NCBI GenBank assembly: GCA_002011745.1 | Contig: MTOU01000011.1 | Coordinates: 1 to 62,455 of the forward strand | DNA length: 62,455 nucleotides | Origin: Nitrospirae bacterium JdFR-85 | Lineage (GTDB): Bacteria > Nitrospirota > Thermodesulfovibrionia > Thermodesulfovibrionales > JdFR-85 | Direction of reading: 5' to 3' | Shown here: one piece after another, positions 8,517 to 17,600 of the stretch | Layout: each line of letters starts with the position of its first letter | Position numbering within the stretch: the first letter of the stretch is position 1 | Notes under the pieces: model-generated | What the model was told of the DNA's origin: nothing | Seen by the model: the letters and a program-made list of their open reading frames with translations, nothing else | Databases searched by the model: none | Made by a program: the position numbers and the translations under genes

Positions 8517-9059
8517 TCAATCAAGGAACTTCACCATACATATCTCGTCAATATATCTGCTACCGATCCGGAAATGTTTCTGTCTAACACACTCCTCTGT
8601 AAAACCTGCCTTTATGAAGAGGTTCAGTGAGCGTTTGTTTGTTGTAAAAATGCTTGCCACCATCTTTTTAAACCCTTTCTCTCTTGCCCATTCAATCGCA
8701 TACTGCAACATCCTTGTACCTATACCAAGCCCTCTGTATTCTTTGATCAGATGAAGACCCACATCCACCACATGTGTTGACATATCTCTATGGCCACATC
8801 TTGACCGGACTGCAGCAAGGGCACCTATAACAGCACCTTCTGCAACTGCCACAAGTAGCAGATCGCCTGCGTGTTCAATCTCACTGATGTATCTTTTAGC
8901 AGATCCCTCGTCTTTACCGTAACACTCCATCAATACATAGCTTCTTTCTGGAGAGATAGATCTTACAGTCTTTATGATTTCACCAGCATCTTCAGGTTTT
9001 GCAGGTCTAAGAATAACCTCCACACCATTTTTTGCTATGAATTTTTGTATCTCTAACAT
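8517..9059 (-). CDS. GNAT-family N-acetyltransferase
   Basis: 180 residues. The acetyl-CoA binding signature of the GNAT fold is present in YRGLGIGTRMLQYAIEWAREKGFKK (about residues 108-132), preceded by strand-like VAVAEGAVIGALA and followed by the typical C-terminal NKRSLNLFIKAGF segment. GGAGG precedes the ATG by a short spacer. The substrate (amine, amino acid or protein N terminus) cannot be told from sequence. Confidence 0.85.
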   Translation of the reverse strand: MLEIQKFIAKNGVEVILRPAKPEDAGEIIKTVRSISPERSYVLMECYGKDEGSAKRYISEIEHAGDLLLVAVAEGAVIGALAAVRSRCGHRDMSTHVVDVGLHLIKEYRGLGIGTRMLQYAIEWAREKGFKKMVASIFTTNKRSLNLFIKAGFTEECVRQKHFRIGSRYIDEICMVKFLD

Positions 9060-9100
9060 GAATCCTCCTTTCTTACATTATACCTCAAAAAGTTCCAACC

Positions 9101-9118
9101 TTATGACTTATATCATAA
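9101..9118. promoter_or_regulatory. Palindromic site in a divergent promoter region
   Basis: TTATGA (9101-9106) and TCATAA (9113-9118) form a 6-bp inverted repeat with a 6-nt centre, in the 123-bp gap between the divergent GNAT gene and the gene at 9183. Size and spacing resemble CRP/FNR-family half-sites but do not match a specific consensus. Confidence 0.3.
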
Positions 9119-9182
9119 AAATCAGGGTTAATTATTTCATAAAATTCTATTAAGGTAAAACTTTAAATTACAGGAGGTTAAA

Positions 9183-9602
9183 ATGAAAAAAGAGACTTTA
9201 GAACAATGTCCTGCATGTTCCTCTACCACACTCACTCACTGGCCCATACAGATAAAACTGATGGGCACGGTTATACCCTTTCTTAACAATGCTGATCTAC
9301 TTGTTGCTGCTGACTGTACTGCATTCGCTACAAGGGAGTTTCATGACAGGTACCTGAAAGACAGGAAGGTTCTGATAGGCTGTCCAAAACTGGATGATGC
9401 ACAGTTTTATCTGGACAAGTTCACGGAGATCTTCTCCAACATCCCTCTGAAGAGCGTAACCTGTCTGAGAATGGAGGTGCCCTGTTGTGGTGGTATGACA
9501 ATGATACTTAAAGAAGCACTGAAAAGGGCAGGTAAAGACATCCCTTTAAAGGAAATAGTCCTTGGTGTAAAGGGTAACTTTCTTGAAGAGAGAGAGGTTT
9601 AG
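9183..9602 (+). CDS. Fe-S-oxidoreductase-associated domain protein lacking its usual ferredoxin domain
   Basis: 139 residues. The sequence LTHWPIQIKLMGTVIPFLNNADLLVAADCTAF, followed by LIGCPKLDD and EVPCCGG, matches the C-terminal domain of common anaerobe proteins annotated as 4Fe-4S binding protein, in which an N-terminal 2[4Fe-4S] ferredoxin precedes this region. Here the ferredoxin part is replaced by a short CPACSS segment, so the protein is a stand-alone version. GGAGG lies 6 nt before the ATG, supporting a genuine short start. Cysteines at CPAC, DC, GC and PCC could still bind metal. Function unknown. Confidence 0.65.
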   Translation: MKKETLEQCPACSSTTLTHWPIQIKLMGTVIPFLNNADLLVAADCTAFATREFHDRYLKDRKVLIGCPKLDDAQFYLDKFTEIFSNIPLKSVTCLRMEVPCCGGMTMILKEALKRAGKDIPLKEIVLGVKGNFLEEREV

Positions 9603-9625
9603 GTAGTTTATGGTATATTTTATTA

Positions 9626-9922
9626 ATGGAAAAGGAGCTCACCTATCAGGAGATATTTAAAAGTCTCAATAATAAAGGTATTGATTATCTTGTTGTTGTG
9701 GGGGGCTCGCTGTAAACTTCCACGGCATTCCACGGATGACCTATGATATTGACCTTATGATAATGTTAGACCCAGAAAATGTAAAGAAGACTGTTAGAGG
9801 AGTACAGAAGATGGCCTGTGCAGAGGAGGCTTGCTTGGCTTTACCTCGGTAACAAGTTGCGAAGCCACCTGCCAAAAAAGACCATTGAGATACAGGAACT
9901 CTTCAGAAAAGGCATGATATAA
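9626..9922 (+). pseudogene. Broken nucleotidyltransferase (MNT/AbiEii-like)
   Basis: From ATG 9626 the frame reads into IDYLVVVGGS and stops at a TAA near 9713. The adjacent frame continues AVNFHGIPRMTYDIDLMIMLD, the GG and DxD region of DNA-polymerase-beta-like nucleotidyltransferases. The middle is missing, and a third frame ends with LPKKTIEIQELFRKGMI before TAA 9920-9922. At least one frameshift and one internal deletion are needed. It lies directly before the CRISPR-Cas island, and another nucleotidyltransferase flanks the far side. Confidence 0.65.
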
Positions 9923-9951
9923 TCCCGTCTTTGTATGATATACTATTGAAC

Positions 9952-11115
9952 ATGAGGGACATACTTATATGCGTAACAGGAGGGACTCCCCAGATAATTA
10001 CGGAAACCATCTATGCCCTTTCAATGAAATATCCTGAGATTCACTTAAAAGAGTTGTATGTGGTAACAACAGAATATGGCAGGAAACTTATAAAAGAGAG
10101 ACTGCTTAAAGAAGGTATTCTTTCGCAGATGCTCAAGGAATACGGTCTTCCTCCAATTAATTTTACTGATGAAAATATACTTGTAATTAAAGGCCGAGAT
10201 GGAACTCCTCTTGACGACATCCGCAACGAGGACGACAATACCTCCACTGGAAACCTCATTACTGAGTTTATCAGAACCTTGGCAAAAGACCCCGAACTGA
10301 GATTACACTGCTCCCTTGCAGGGGGCCGTAAAACCATGAGCTTTTACCTGGGGGCAGCACTCCAAATGTTCGGAAGACCCTGGGACAGACTTTACCATGT
10401 ACTTGTGAGTCCTGAGTTTGAAAATAACCCTGAGTTTTTCTATCCACCCAAGAAACCGCGTATGATAAAGTGTAGGCTCCCAGACGGCACCGAAACGCTT
10501 CTCTCCACAGCTGAGGCAAAGGTGACAATTGCAGAACTACCCTTCGTAAGACTTCGCGACAAGGTGCCTTTTAGGGAAGAGAGTTTTTTGGACTTGGTGA
10601 AGGAGGCTCAGCAGAGCGTGGATAGTTGTATTCCGCAACTGCCTCTAACGTTGGACTTCAACAGAAGACTCCTTCGTATCGGAATGTATAGGGTCAGACT
10701 CACTCCCATGCAGCTCGCACTCTATGCCATACTTGCCGAGCAGAAGACAGAACATTGTAGTAAATCTGAAAGACCGTACTGTGACGACTGTACCGCCTGC
10801 TATGTGGACATTATTACCCTTTCTGATGTAAAGAATCTTCAGAGGCTCATAAACTTCTACAAAACGATGTTCGGAACAAAGGCATGTTGTCTGGATGACG
10901 AAAGATGGAAGAGGTACGCAAAGAGAGGAGGCATACCGCACGAGGTTGTGAGACAACACCTCTCAAAGATTAACTATGCACTTAAAAGAGGAATAAAAGA
11001 CAAGGGACTTCACTCTCTCTACACCGTACACAAAACAGGCGCCTACGGCTCAACGAGATACGGAATAAGAATAGAAAAGGTTAGAATCTCCTTTGAACCT
11101 CCTACGAAGAGATGA
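9952..11115 (+). CDS. CRISPR-associated CARF protein, NE0113/Csm6 ring-nuclease family, with winged-helix C terminus
   Basis: 387 residues from ATG 9952. The first 200 residues match the Cas_NE0113 (TIGR02584) CARF family: DILICVTGGTPQIITETIYAL at the start, then SLAGGRKTMSFYLGAALQMFG and HVLVSPEFE. CARF domains bind cyclic oligoadenylate made by Cas10. The C-terminal part begins YRVRLTPMQLALYAILAE, like a winged-helix DNA-binding domain, has a cysteine cluster (C-x7-C-x2-C-x2-C near residues 265-280), and ends with a wing-like GSTRYGIRI. A single R-x4-H (RGGIPH) could be a HEPN motif, but the context favours wHTH. It overlaps cas6 by 4 bp. It may be a signal-dependent regulator or a ring nuclease. 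ATG 9931 is an alternative start. Confidence 0.75.
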   Translation: MRDILICVTGGTPQIITETIYALSMKYPEIHLKELYVVTTEYGRKLIKERLLKEGILSQMLKEYGLPPINFTDENILVIKGRDGTPLDDIRNEDDNTSTGNLITEFIRTLAKDPELRLHCSLAGGRKTMSFYLGAALQMFGRPWDRLYHVLVSPEFENNPEFFYPPKKPRMIKCRLPDGTETLLSTAEAKVTIAELPFVRLRDKVPFREESFLDLVKEAQQSVDSCIPQLPLTLDFNRRLLRIGMYRVRLTPMQLALYAILAEQKTEHCSKSERPYCDDCTACYVDIITLSDVKNLQRLINFYKTMFGTKACCLDDERWKRYAKRGGIPHEVVRQHLSKINYALKRGIKDKGLHSLYTVHKTGAYGSTRYGIRIEKVRISFEPPTKR

Positions 11116-12077
11116 TCATTTACTACAGTGTCTACAGGCTTGAGCTACTGCCAGAGGAGAGGATACTTCTCCCTCCTTATAAGGGTTCCACTCTCAGGGG
11201 AGCGTTCGGCACGGTCTTCAAAAGGATTGTCTGTGCTTTGAAGAACAAAAACTGCGAGGAGTGTATGCTGAGTGGAAGGTGCGTTTATGCCTATGTCTTT
11301 GAGTCAAAGCCCCAGGAGAGGATACACATCTTCGGAAGGGTGAATACCATACCGAGACCCTTTGTCATTGAGCCTCCAGAAGGCGAAAAGACGGAGTTTT
11401 CTCCCGGAGAAAGAATAGACTTTGCCCTTCTGCTTGTGGGAAGAGCATCTGAGTATCTACCTTACTTCGTCTACACCTTTGAAGAGCTCGGAAACTGGGG
11501 TATCGGCAAAGGAAGAGGCAGGTACAAGCTTCTTCAAGTAAAAGTTCCAGAAGGCAGAAAAGTCTATAACTCTAAAACAAGGACGATCACTCCTACGGTC
11601 CCTTCACAGATTGACTTAGGAGGGGCTGTCCAGTACTGCATAGATGGTATCAACTCTGCAACCTCATCTCAGAGGGTCACCTTAAGGTTTAAGACTCCTA
11701 CGAGGATAAAGTTCAACAGGAGACTTGTCATTGACCCCCAGTTTCACATTCTTATAAGACAGCTTTTGAGAAGACTCTTTCTCCTTTGGCACTTCCACTG
11801 CCGTGGCTCAGACTCTGCAGAAGAGCTTAAAGACCATCACAAGGAGGTAATCCAGTACTCCTACAAGGTGAAACTTCTCAGTTCGTCGCTCCGCTGGTAT
11901 GACTGGGAGCGTTACTCCCACAGGCAGAAGACGAAGATAAGACTCGGAGGATTCATAGGAGAAGTAACTTACGAGGGACCTGTTGCACCTTTTCTGCCTC
12001 TGCTCAGGGCAGGTGAGGTGCTTCACATAGGCAAGAGTACCACCTTTGGCCTCGGAAAATACGAGATACTGGACTGA
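11112..12077 (+). CDS. cas6: CRISPR pre-crRNA processing endoribonuclease Cas6
   Basis: 321 residues of the RAMP superfamily, Cas6 C-terminal-domain type. The N-terminal PPYKGSTLRGAFGTVFKR, a CxxC pair (CEECMLSGRC), the middle WGIGKGRGRYKL and the C-terminal glycine-rich loop HIGKSTTFGLGKYEI are the usual landmarks. Cas6 cuts within the repeats of the array transcript to make crRNAs for the Csm complex. Its ATGA overlaps the preceding CARF gene. The adaptation operon begins 61 bp downstream after tandem 11-bp repeats. Confidence 0.88.
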   Translation: MIIYYSVYRLELLPEERILLPPYKGSTLRGAFGTVFKRIVCALKNKNCEECMLSGRCVYAYVFESKPQERIHIFGRVNTIPRPFVIEPPEGEKTEFSPGERIDFALLLVGRASEYLPYFVYTFEELGNWGIGKGRGRYKLLQVKVPEGRKVYNSKTRTITPTVPSQIDLGGAVQYCIDGINSATSSQRVTLRFKTPTRIKFNRRLVIDPQFHILIRQLLRRLFLLWHFHCRGSDSAEELKDHHKEVIQYSYKVKLLSSSLRWYDWERYSHRQKTKIRLGGFIGEVTYEGPVAPFLPLLRAGEVLHIGKSTTFGLGKYEILD

Positions 12078-12132
12078 AACATTTCTGAAACATTTCTCTT
12101 CTTGTTCTCTGCCTTGGAATCTTTCATAAAAT
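12074..12132 (+). promoter_or_regulatory. Tandem 11-bp repeats and promoter region of the adaptation operon
   Basis: CTGAAACATTT occurs twice head-to-tail (12074-12084, 12085-12095), starting inside the last codons of cas6. CTCTTCTTGTT follows, with a -35-like TTGTTC at 12102-12107 and a -10-like TAAAAT at 12127-12132 (spacing 19). Nearly the same arrangement occurs at 22185-22242 before cas10, so it is probably a shared regulatory site for both cas operons. Confidence 0.55.
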
Positions 12133-12138
12133 ATTTTT

Positions 12139-12420
12139 ATGAAAAGAGATCTCTACATAATAGCCTATGACATTACGGAGCCAACGAGACTCAACCGCGT
12201 GAGGTATCTCCTGAAGGGCTACAGCACAGGAGGGCAGAAGTCTGTCTATGAGTGTTTTCTTACAAAGGCAGAGTTGAGGTTTGTGGTAAGTGCTCTCCAG
12301 AGACTGATCTATGAAGAGCAGGACAGGGTCCACATCTTTCATCTTGAGGGCCGCTGCAGAACCCATACCCTTGGCATTGCTGTCCAGCCCAAAGACCCGA
12401 GCTTCTTTTACTTCGGCTAA
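12139..12420 (+). CDS. cas2: CRISPR-associated endoribonuclease/adaptor Cas2 (copy a)
   Basis: 93 residues with the Cas2 ferredoxin-like start LYIIAYDI (conserved Asp11 of the first strand), then PTRLNRVRYLLKGY and GGQKSVYECFLTKAEL. The C-terminal strand region ends FFYFG. Cas2 bridges two Cas1 dimers during spacer integration. It opens the cas2-cas1-cas1-cas2 operon, 10 bp ahead of the first cas1. Its sequence is clearly different from the second Cas2 (14210-14488), so the two are not recent duplicates. Confidence 0.92.
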   Translation: MKRDLYIIAYDITEPTRLNRVRYLLKGYSTGGQKSVYECFLTKAELRFVVSALQRLIYEEQDRVHIFHLEGRCRTHTLGIAVQPKDPSFFYFG

Positions 12421-12430
12421 AGGAGCGCAG

Positions 12431-13390
12431 ATGGGCACACTGTACATTGATAGAAAAGGATACTACATAAAAGCTGATGGTGAAACCATTGCCTTCTATG
12501 TAAATGGCAAGAGAGAGGGTGCTGTGCCAGTAAGACCTCTTAAGAGGGTAACGATAGTGGGAAATAACACGATTGATACTGCGGTGCTTCACAAGCTTCT
12601 GAAAATTGGCGCAACAGTGCTTTTTCTGTCAGGAAGGAGACTCCAGTTTATGGGCATCTTGAGAGGAAAGTTTAACAGTAATGGGATACTACGGTTAAAG
12701 CAGTACGAAATGAGCATAAATGGCGAGTTTACCTCTGAGTTTGCCAGACAACTGCTTCTGAGAAAGATCCGTTCTCAAAAGATATTTCTTGAAGAGGCAC
12801 TGAAGGAGAGGAGAGAGTTAAGAATACACTTCATGCAGACCTTTGACACACTGGACAACATATCAGAAGCCTTAAAGAAGAATAATACCTTAGGGATAGA
12901 AACCCTGAGGGGATACGAAGGAGCAGCCTCAAATGCATACTTTTCAGCCTTTGTAAGACTCTTTCCCGAGTATCTCAAGTTTGAAGGAAGAAACAGACGG
13001 CCTCCTCGTGACCCTGTTAATGCAATGCTTTCACTTTGCTACACGATGCTTTACTATGAGATTGTGAGTGAGATACACACTGTAGGGCTTGACCCCACCA
13101 TAGGGTTTTACCATCAGTTTGACTATGGTCGTGACTCTCTTGCCTGTGATATAGAAGAACTCTTTCGCCCCGAGGTAGACAGATTTGTACTGAAACTTTT
13201 TAGACAGAGATATATCAGGAAGAGGGACTTTGTAGAAGAAAAGGGAGGGGTCTATTTAAAGAAGGGGGCACGAACAAGGTTTTATCCTCTTTACGAAGCT
13301 TGGGTTGTGGAGATACGAAGACAGGTGAGAGAAGAACTAAGAGACCTTTCAAGGAGGATCACCGGTGGGAAGGACCCTTTATCTCGGTGA
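12431..13390 (+). CDS. cas1: CRISPR-associated endonuclease Cas1 (copy a, catalytic residues intact)
   Basis: 319 residues from ATG 12431, which has AGGAG just upstream; the longer open frame to 12311 would lie inside cas2. The N-terminal beta domain starts GTLYIDRKGYYIKADG. The catalytic domain keeps Glu in RGYEGAASNAYF, His in GLDPTIGFYHQFDYGR and Asp in SLACDIEELFRP, the metal-binding triad of the integrase. It therefore should be able to insert spacers. It overlaps the second cas1 by 26 bp. Confidence 0.93.
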   Translation: MGTLYIDRKGYYIKADGETIAFYVNGKREGAVPVRPLKRVTIVGNNTIDTAVLHKLLKIGATVLFLSGRRLQFMGILRGKFNSNGILRLKQYEMSINGEFTSEFARQLLLRKIRSQKIFLEEALKERRELRIHFMQTFDTLDNISEALKKNNTLGIETLRGYEGAASNAYFSAFVRLFPEYLKFEGRNRRPPRDPVNAMLSLCYTMLYYEIVSEIHTVGLDPTIGFYHQFDYGRDSLACDIEELFRPEVDRFVLKLFRQRYIRKRDFVEEKGGVYLKKGARTRFYPLYEAWVVEIRRQVREELRDLSRRITGGKDPLSR

Positions 13391-14213
13391 ACACAGAGGT
13401 ATGAAAGTGACAAGAGACGGTCCCTCACTCTGGATCAGGATTCCCGGCCAGGCGGGTCATCGCGTTCCCGTAAGGTTAATTGAGAGGGTAGTAATAGTAG
13501 GCAGAGTAGAAATTGACTCTTCCGTATTAACCCTGTTTGCCAAACACGACATTCCTGTTTTTCTCTTTAACAACCGCGGAGAGGAAATGGCAGTGGCTGT
13601 GTCACTGGAGCATAAACGCCCAAAATACTTTCACAGACAGAGAATATTCTTGGCCTCCGGAGAAAATAAAGAGAGGTACATGAACCTCCTGAGGTCTTGG
13701 AGGAGAAGGTTACAGCTTTATGTAATCAAACGCATCTCAAAGAAGAGACTGGTAGAGCGGTTTGCAGTACAGGGGCTCAAAGAACACGAGTACAAAGGTC
13801 TGGTAAACTCAGTTGCACGCCGATATGGAAATAGATTCAATTGTGTTCATAGAGTCGTAAAGGGACTGTTCAAGGAAATGGTAATATCTCGCATTCAAAA
13901 GGCCGGGCTTGATCCTGACCTGGGTGTACTTTATAAAGGAAGGAGATTCGGCCTCGTACTTGATTTATGTTATGTACTGGAACCTGAACAGGATTTACAG
14001 ACTTTCATGATGATGAAAAGCATATATCTGAATAGGTTCGTAAATCACCAGGGAGTAACTTCCGAAGGTATGAGAGATATTGTCTTAAGATTTGAAAACA
14101 GGCTCGCTTTTTCAACAATTATTACAGACCGAATTATAAGGAACATTATTGAAGCTATGTACGAACTTGAAACAGAAGGGTGTATAACTATTATAGAGAG
14201 GAAACTTTTATGA
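13365..14213 (+). CDS. cas1: Second, divergent Cas1 (copy b) lacking the catalytic histidine
   Basis: 282 residues from GTG 13365, with AAGGAGG at 13351-13357; the start GRTLYLGEHRGMKVTRDG matches the canonical Cas1 N terminus. The fold is conserved through GLDPDLGVLYKGRRFGLVLDLCYVLEP, but the histidine expected at GVLH is Tyr (GVLY) and the acidic/RP tail of the next motif is changed (DLCYVLEP). A Glu (in GLKEHEYKG) and the Asp appear retained. It is shorter than copy a and only distantly similar. It may be an inactive structural partner in a mixed Cas1 complex, or a Cas1 with altered chemistry. It is coupled to copy a upstream and to cas2b by an ATGA overlap. Confidence 0.88.
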   Translation: MGRTLYLGEHRGMKVTRDGPSLWIRIPGQAGHRVPVRLIERVVIVGRVEIDSSVLTLFAKHDIPVFLFNNRGEEMAVAVSLEHKRPKYFHRQRIFLASGENKERYMNLLRSWRRRLQLYVIKRISKKRLVERFAVQGLKEHEYKGLVNSVARRYGNRFNCVHRVVKGLFKEMVISRIQKAGLDPDLGVLYKGRRFGLVLDLCYVLEPEQDLQTFMMMKSIYLNRFVNHQGVTSEGMRDIVLRFENRLAFSTIITDRIIRNIIEAMYELETEGCITIIERKLL

Positions 14214-14488
14214 GAACTAACTATCTTGTCTGTTATGATATCAGAGACCCTGCAAGACTCCATAGAGTTTATAACTATCTTAAAGGCAGAGGCAAACACC
14301 TTCAGTACTCGGTGTTTTGTTGTTTGCTCACTTATGGAGAGCTTCAAGAAATGAAGAGAAATCTTGAAATGATGATAGATACTCTTAGGGACGATGTGAG
14401 AATCTATTCACTGCCTCGGAGGTTTGAGATGATAGTACTCGGATGTGGAGACCGTTTGCCCAATGGTGTACAACTTTTCGAAGAATGA
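14210..14488 (+). CDS. cas2: CRISPR-associated Cas2 (copy b)
   Basis: 92 residues starting at ATG 14210, which overlaps the cas1b stop. The first strand NYLVCYDI carries the conserved Asp, followed by PARLHRVYNYLKGRGKHLQYSVFCCLL, the usual Cas2 helix and second strand. It diverges strongly from the other Cas2. Its stop lies about 200 bp before the first repeat, so the CRISPR leader starts directly behind it. Confidence 0.9.
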   Translation: MRTNYLVCYDIRDPARLHRVYNYLKGRGKHLQYSVFCCLLTYGELQEMKRNLEMMIDTLRDDVRIYSLPRRFEMIVLGCGDRLPNGVQLFEE

Positions 14489-14691
14489 AAAACTTAAGAA
14501 CAATTTGATTTTTGTAAAAAGAAGAGGTATAATTTTACAAAAGTTCTTTGACAACAAAATCTTTTTAATCTTGTTTGTTATAAGAATCGTTTATAGAACT
14601 ATAAAAAAGAGTCTAAGTTATGTAATGATAATAATCTTGGCCGAAAGGAAACTAAACCTATTGATTTTATTTCAGAAAAAGACGATGTGCA
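14489..14691 (+). promoter_or_regulatory. CRISPR leader with array promoter
   Basis: A 203-bp AT-rich stretch between cas2b and the first repeat. TTGATT (14505-14510) and a perfect TATAAT (14528-14533) are separated by exactly 17 bp, predicting transcription start near 14540 and a leader RNA of about 150 nt. A second TTGACA-like element is at 14548-14553 without a well-placed -10. Its position next to the cas genes and at the 5' end of the array marks it as the integration-proximal leader. Confidence 0.72.
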
Positions 14692-17600
14692 GTAGAAACG
14701 AAGACCTCAAAAAGAAGGGATTGCGACAACATGTACTGTTTAACTTCACTTTCAATTTTTTGTAGAAACGAAGACCTCAAAAAGAAGGGATTGCGACTGA
14801 TGCTGGTAGATACAAGACTTGACCTCGGTAGCTTACCGTAGAAACGAAGACCTCAAAAAGAAGGGATTGCGACCTTATAGATGCTTTTGATTGTCATTGA
14901 TCCTCCCGTAGAAACGAAGACCTCAAAAAGAAGGGATTGCGACCCCTATCCCCTTTTAAAGTTATTTACTCTTTTTAGTAGAAACGAAGACCTCAAAAAG
15001 AAGGGATTGCGACCTGAATAAATGGTGTCTGTTTCATAGTTCAACCTTCGTAGAAACGAAGACCTCAAAAAGAAGGGATTGCGACTTGATGTCTCTCTTG
15101 TTGATAGTGGCAAATCCTGCAGTGTAGAAACGAAGACCTCAAAAAGAAGGGATTGCGACAACTCTAACAACTGAACATCAGCCAGTGGACCGTTTGCCAG
15201 TAGAAACGAAGACCTCAAAAAGAAGGGATTGCGACTATTCCAAACAGTATCTGTCTAACTCTTCTTGTAGAAACGAAGACCTCAAAAAGAAGGGATTGCG
15301 ACTTTTTAACACCTTAGCTATTTCTGTTACAACAACCTTGTAGAAACGAAGACCTCAAAAAGAAGGGATTGCGACCCATTAAGGTAAACCTTAATGCTAT
15401 AGATGATGCTGTAGAAACGAAGACCTCAAAAAGAAGGGATTGCGACGTTATAGAATCTTGTGATAGTCTTCTCATCTCTTGTAGAAACGAAGACCTCAAA
15501 AAGAAGGGATTGCGACAGGTTGACTTATGATTGTTATATAGTTGTTTAATGGTGTAGAAACGAAGACCTCAAAAAGAAGGGATTGCGACAACTTGTCAGG
15601 TTGTAAGTCCTTCAACCATGCAAGGTGTAGAAACGAAGACCTCAAAAAGAAGGGATTGCGACCTCCTGGATCACAATTTCTTCTTTCCTGCCGTCGGGTA
15701 GAAACGAAGACCTCAAAAAGAAGGGATTGCGACGGTAGTCATTGGCATCCACCACCTCTACCTTAGCCTGGTAGAAACGAAGACCTCAAAAAGAAGGGAT
15801 TGCGACAAAGAGAGGAGACTTAGTTAGTCTCCTCTACTAGTAGAAACGAAGACCTCAAAAAGAAGGGATTGCGACAATCTTTCAAAGAAATGCGTTTGTT
15901 AGACTTTTTGCGTAGAAACGAAGACCTCAAAAAGAAGGGATTGCGACATCCCCAGCGAATATGTACTTGCTGGGGTACCCTCCCGGTAGAAACGAAGACC
16001 TCAAAAAGAAGGGATTGCGACCTACCGTTCTTATACTGGTAGATTTGTGACGAATCGGGATGGAGTAGAAACGAAGACCTCAAAAAGAAGGGATTGCGAC
16101 CGCCAGTCATTCACGAGATTTGAGAGGGCAAATCTCGTAGAAACGAAGACCTCAAAAAGAAGGGATTGCGACAGGAATAAGAGGGATTCAAATGGAAGGT
16201 CATGTTATGGCCAGTAGAAACGAAGACCTCAAAAAGAAGGGATTGCGACTGAGAGGGCAAATCTCACGCCCTCTTCGAACCCTCTCTGTAGAAACGAAGA
16301 CCTCAAAAAGAAGGGATTGCGACTTTTTATAACTCTATCGGTACTGGTAAAACCAGTTATCCGTAGAAACGAAGACCTCAAAAAGAAGGGATTGCGACCC
16401 CAAATCTGACAATTTGACCCTTTTAGGTACTGATTTTTTCTGTAGAAACGAAGACCTCAAAAAGAAGGGATTGCGACCTGTTATATAAGGTATGGGTTTC
16501 ATAGTTTCACCTTGGTAGAAACGAAGACCTCAAAAAGAAGGGATTGCGACTCATCATACTGTTTGCTTATTTCTCTAATATTTGCCAGTAGAAACGAAGA
16601 CCTCAAAAAGAAGGGATTGCGACCTTTGTGATCCCCTTCTCTTTTGCATAAGTGGTTATTGTAGAAACGAAGACCTCAAAAAGAAGGGATTGCGACGTAT
16701 GCTCACTGCTCCCAGGTTTGCCACCCATGGCATGTAGAAACGAAGACCTCAAAAAGAAGGGATTGCGACTAATACATTATTTCTTTTTCTTGATCTTTCT
16801 TGACTTGTAGAAACGAAGACCTCAAAAAGAAGGGATTGCGACATCCATGTAAGTGTATTCCTTTTCCTCTGAGGGATGTGGTAGAAACGAAGACCTCAAA
16901 AAGAAGGGATTGCGACTGGTCAAACTCAACCCACTGTTTGTAAGTTTTAGTATCCGTAGAAACGAAGACCTCAAAAAGAAGGGATTGCGACAATAGAAAT
17001 CTATCTATTTCTTTGCCGTACAGGGTGTAAAGTAGAAACGAAGACCTCAAAAAGAAGGGATTGCGACCCAGCGCTCCAAGAGAGGGTATCGAAACCCTCT
17101 CTATGTAGAAACGAAGACCTCAAAAAGAAGGGATTGCGACTTAAGCACCATCCTCCACCTCCATAGACTTAATGTAGAAACGAAGACCTCAAAAAGAAGG
17201 GATTGCGACTTTACTAAGTCCTTAACTGTTTTAATCATTTTCCTTACCTCAGTAGAAACGAAGACCTCAAAAAGAAGGGATTGCGACATGGCGTCTTTCT
17301 TGCTTAACTTGTTAATGTCCACATGTAGAAACGAAGACCTCAAAAAGAAGGGATTGCGACGGGATAGAGATATAAATCCCTATCCCTCTTGCAGGTAGAA
17401 ACGAAGACCTCAAAAAGAAGGGATTGCGACTAATATTGGTGTTTCAATGTTTTTTAGAGTAGAGTAGAAACGAAGACCTCAAAAAGAAGGGATTGCGACG
17501 GTCTCCATCCTCTGAGCTTTTCCTCTGCACTATAGGTAGAAACGAAGACCTCAAAAAGAAGGGATTGCGACAATTTATTTTTTATATATTATTAACCCTC

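Noticed and set aside
12311-12430. Extended N terminus of cas1a
   Set aside because: It lies wholly in the cas2a coding region; ATG 12431 has a ribosome site and the normal Cas1 start.
13365-14213. A reverse-transcriptase-Cas1 fusion explaining hairpin-rich spacers by RNA capture
   Set aside because: Neither cas1 product has an RT domain or YxDD motif, and no separate RT gene lies in the island.
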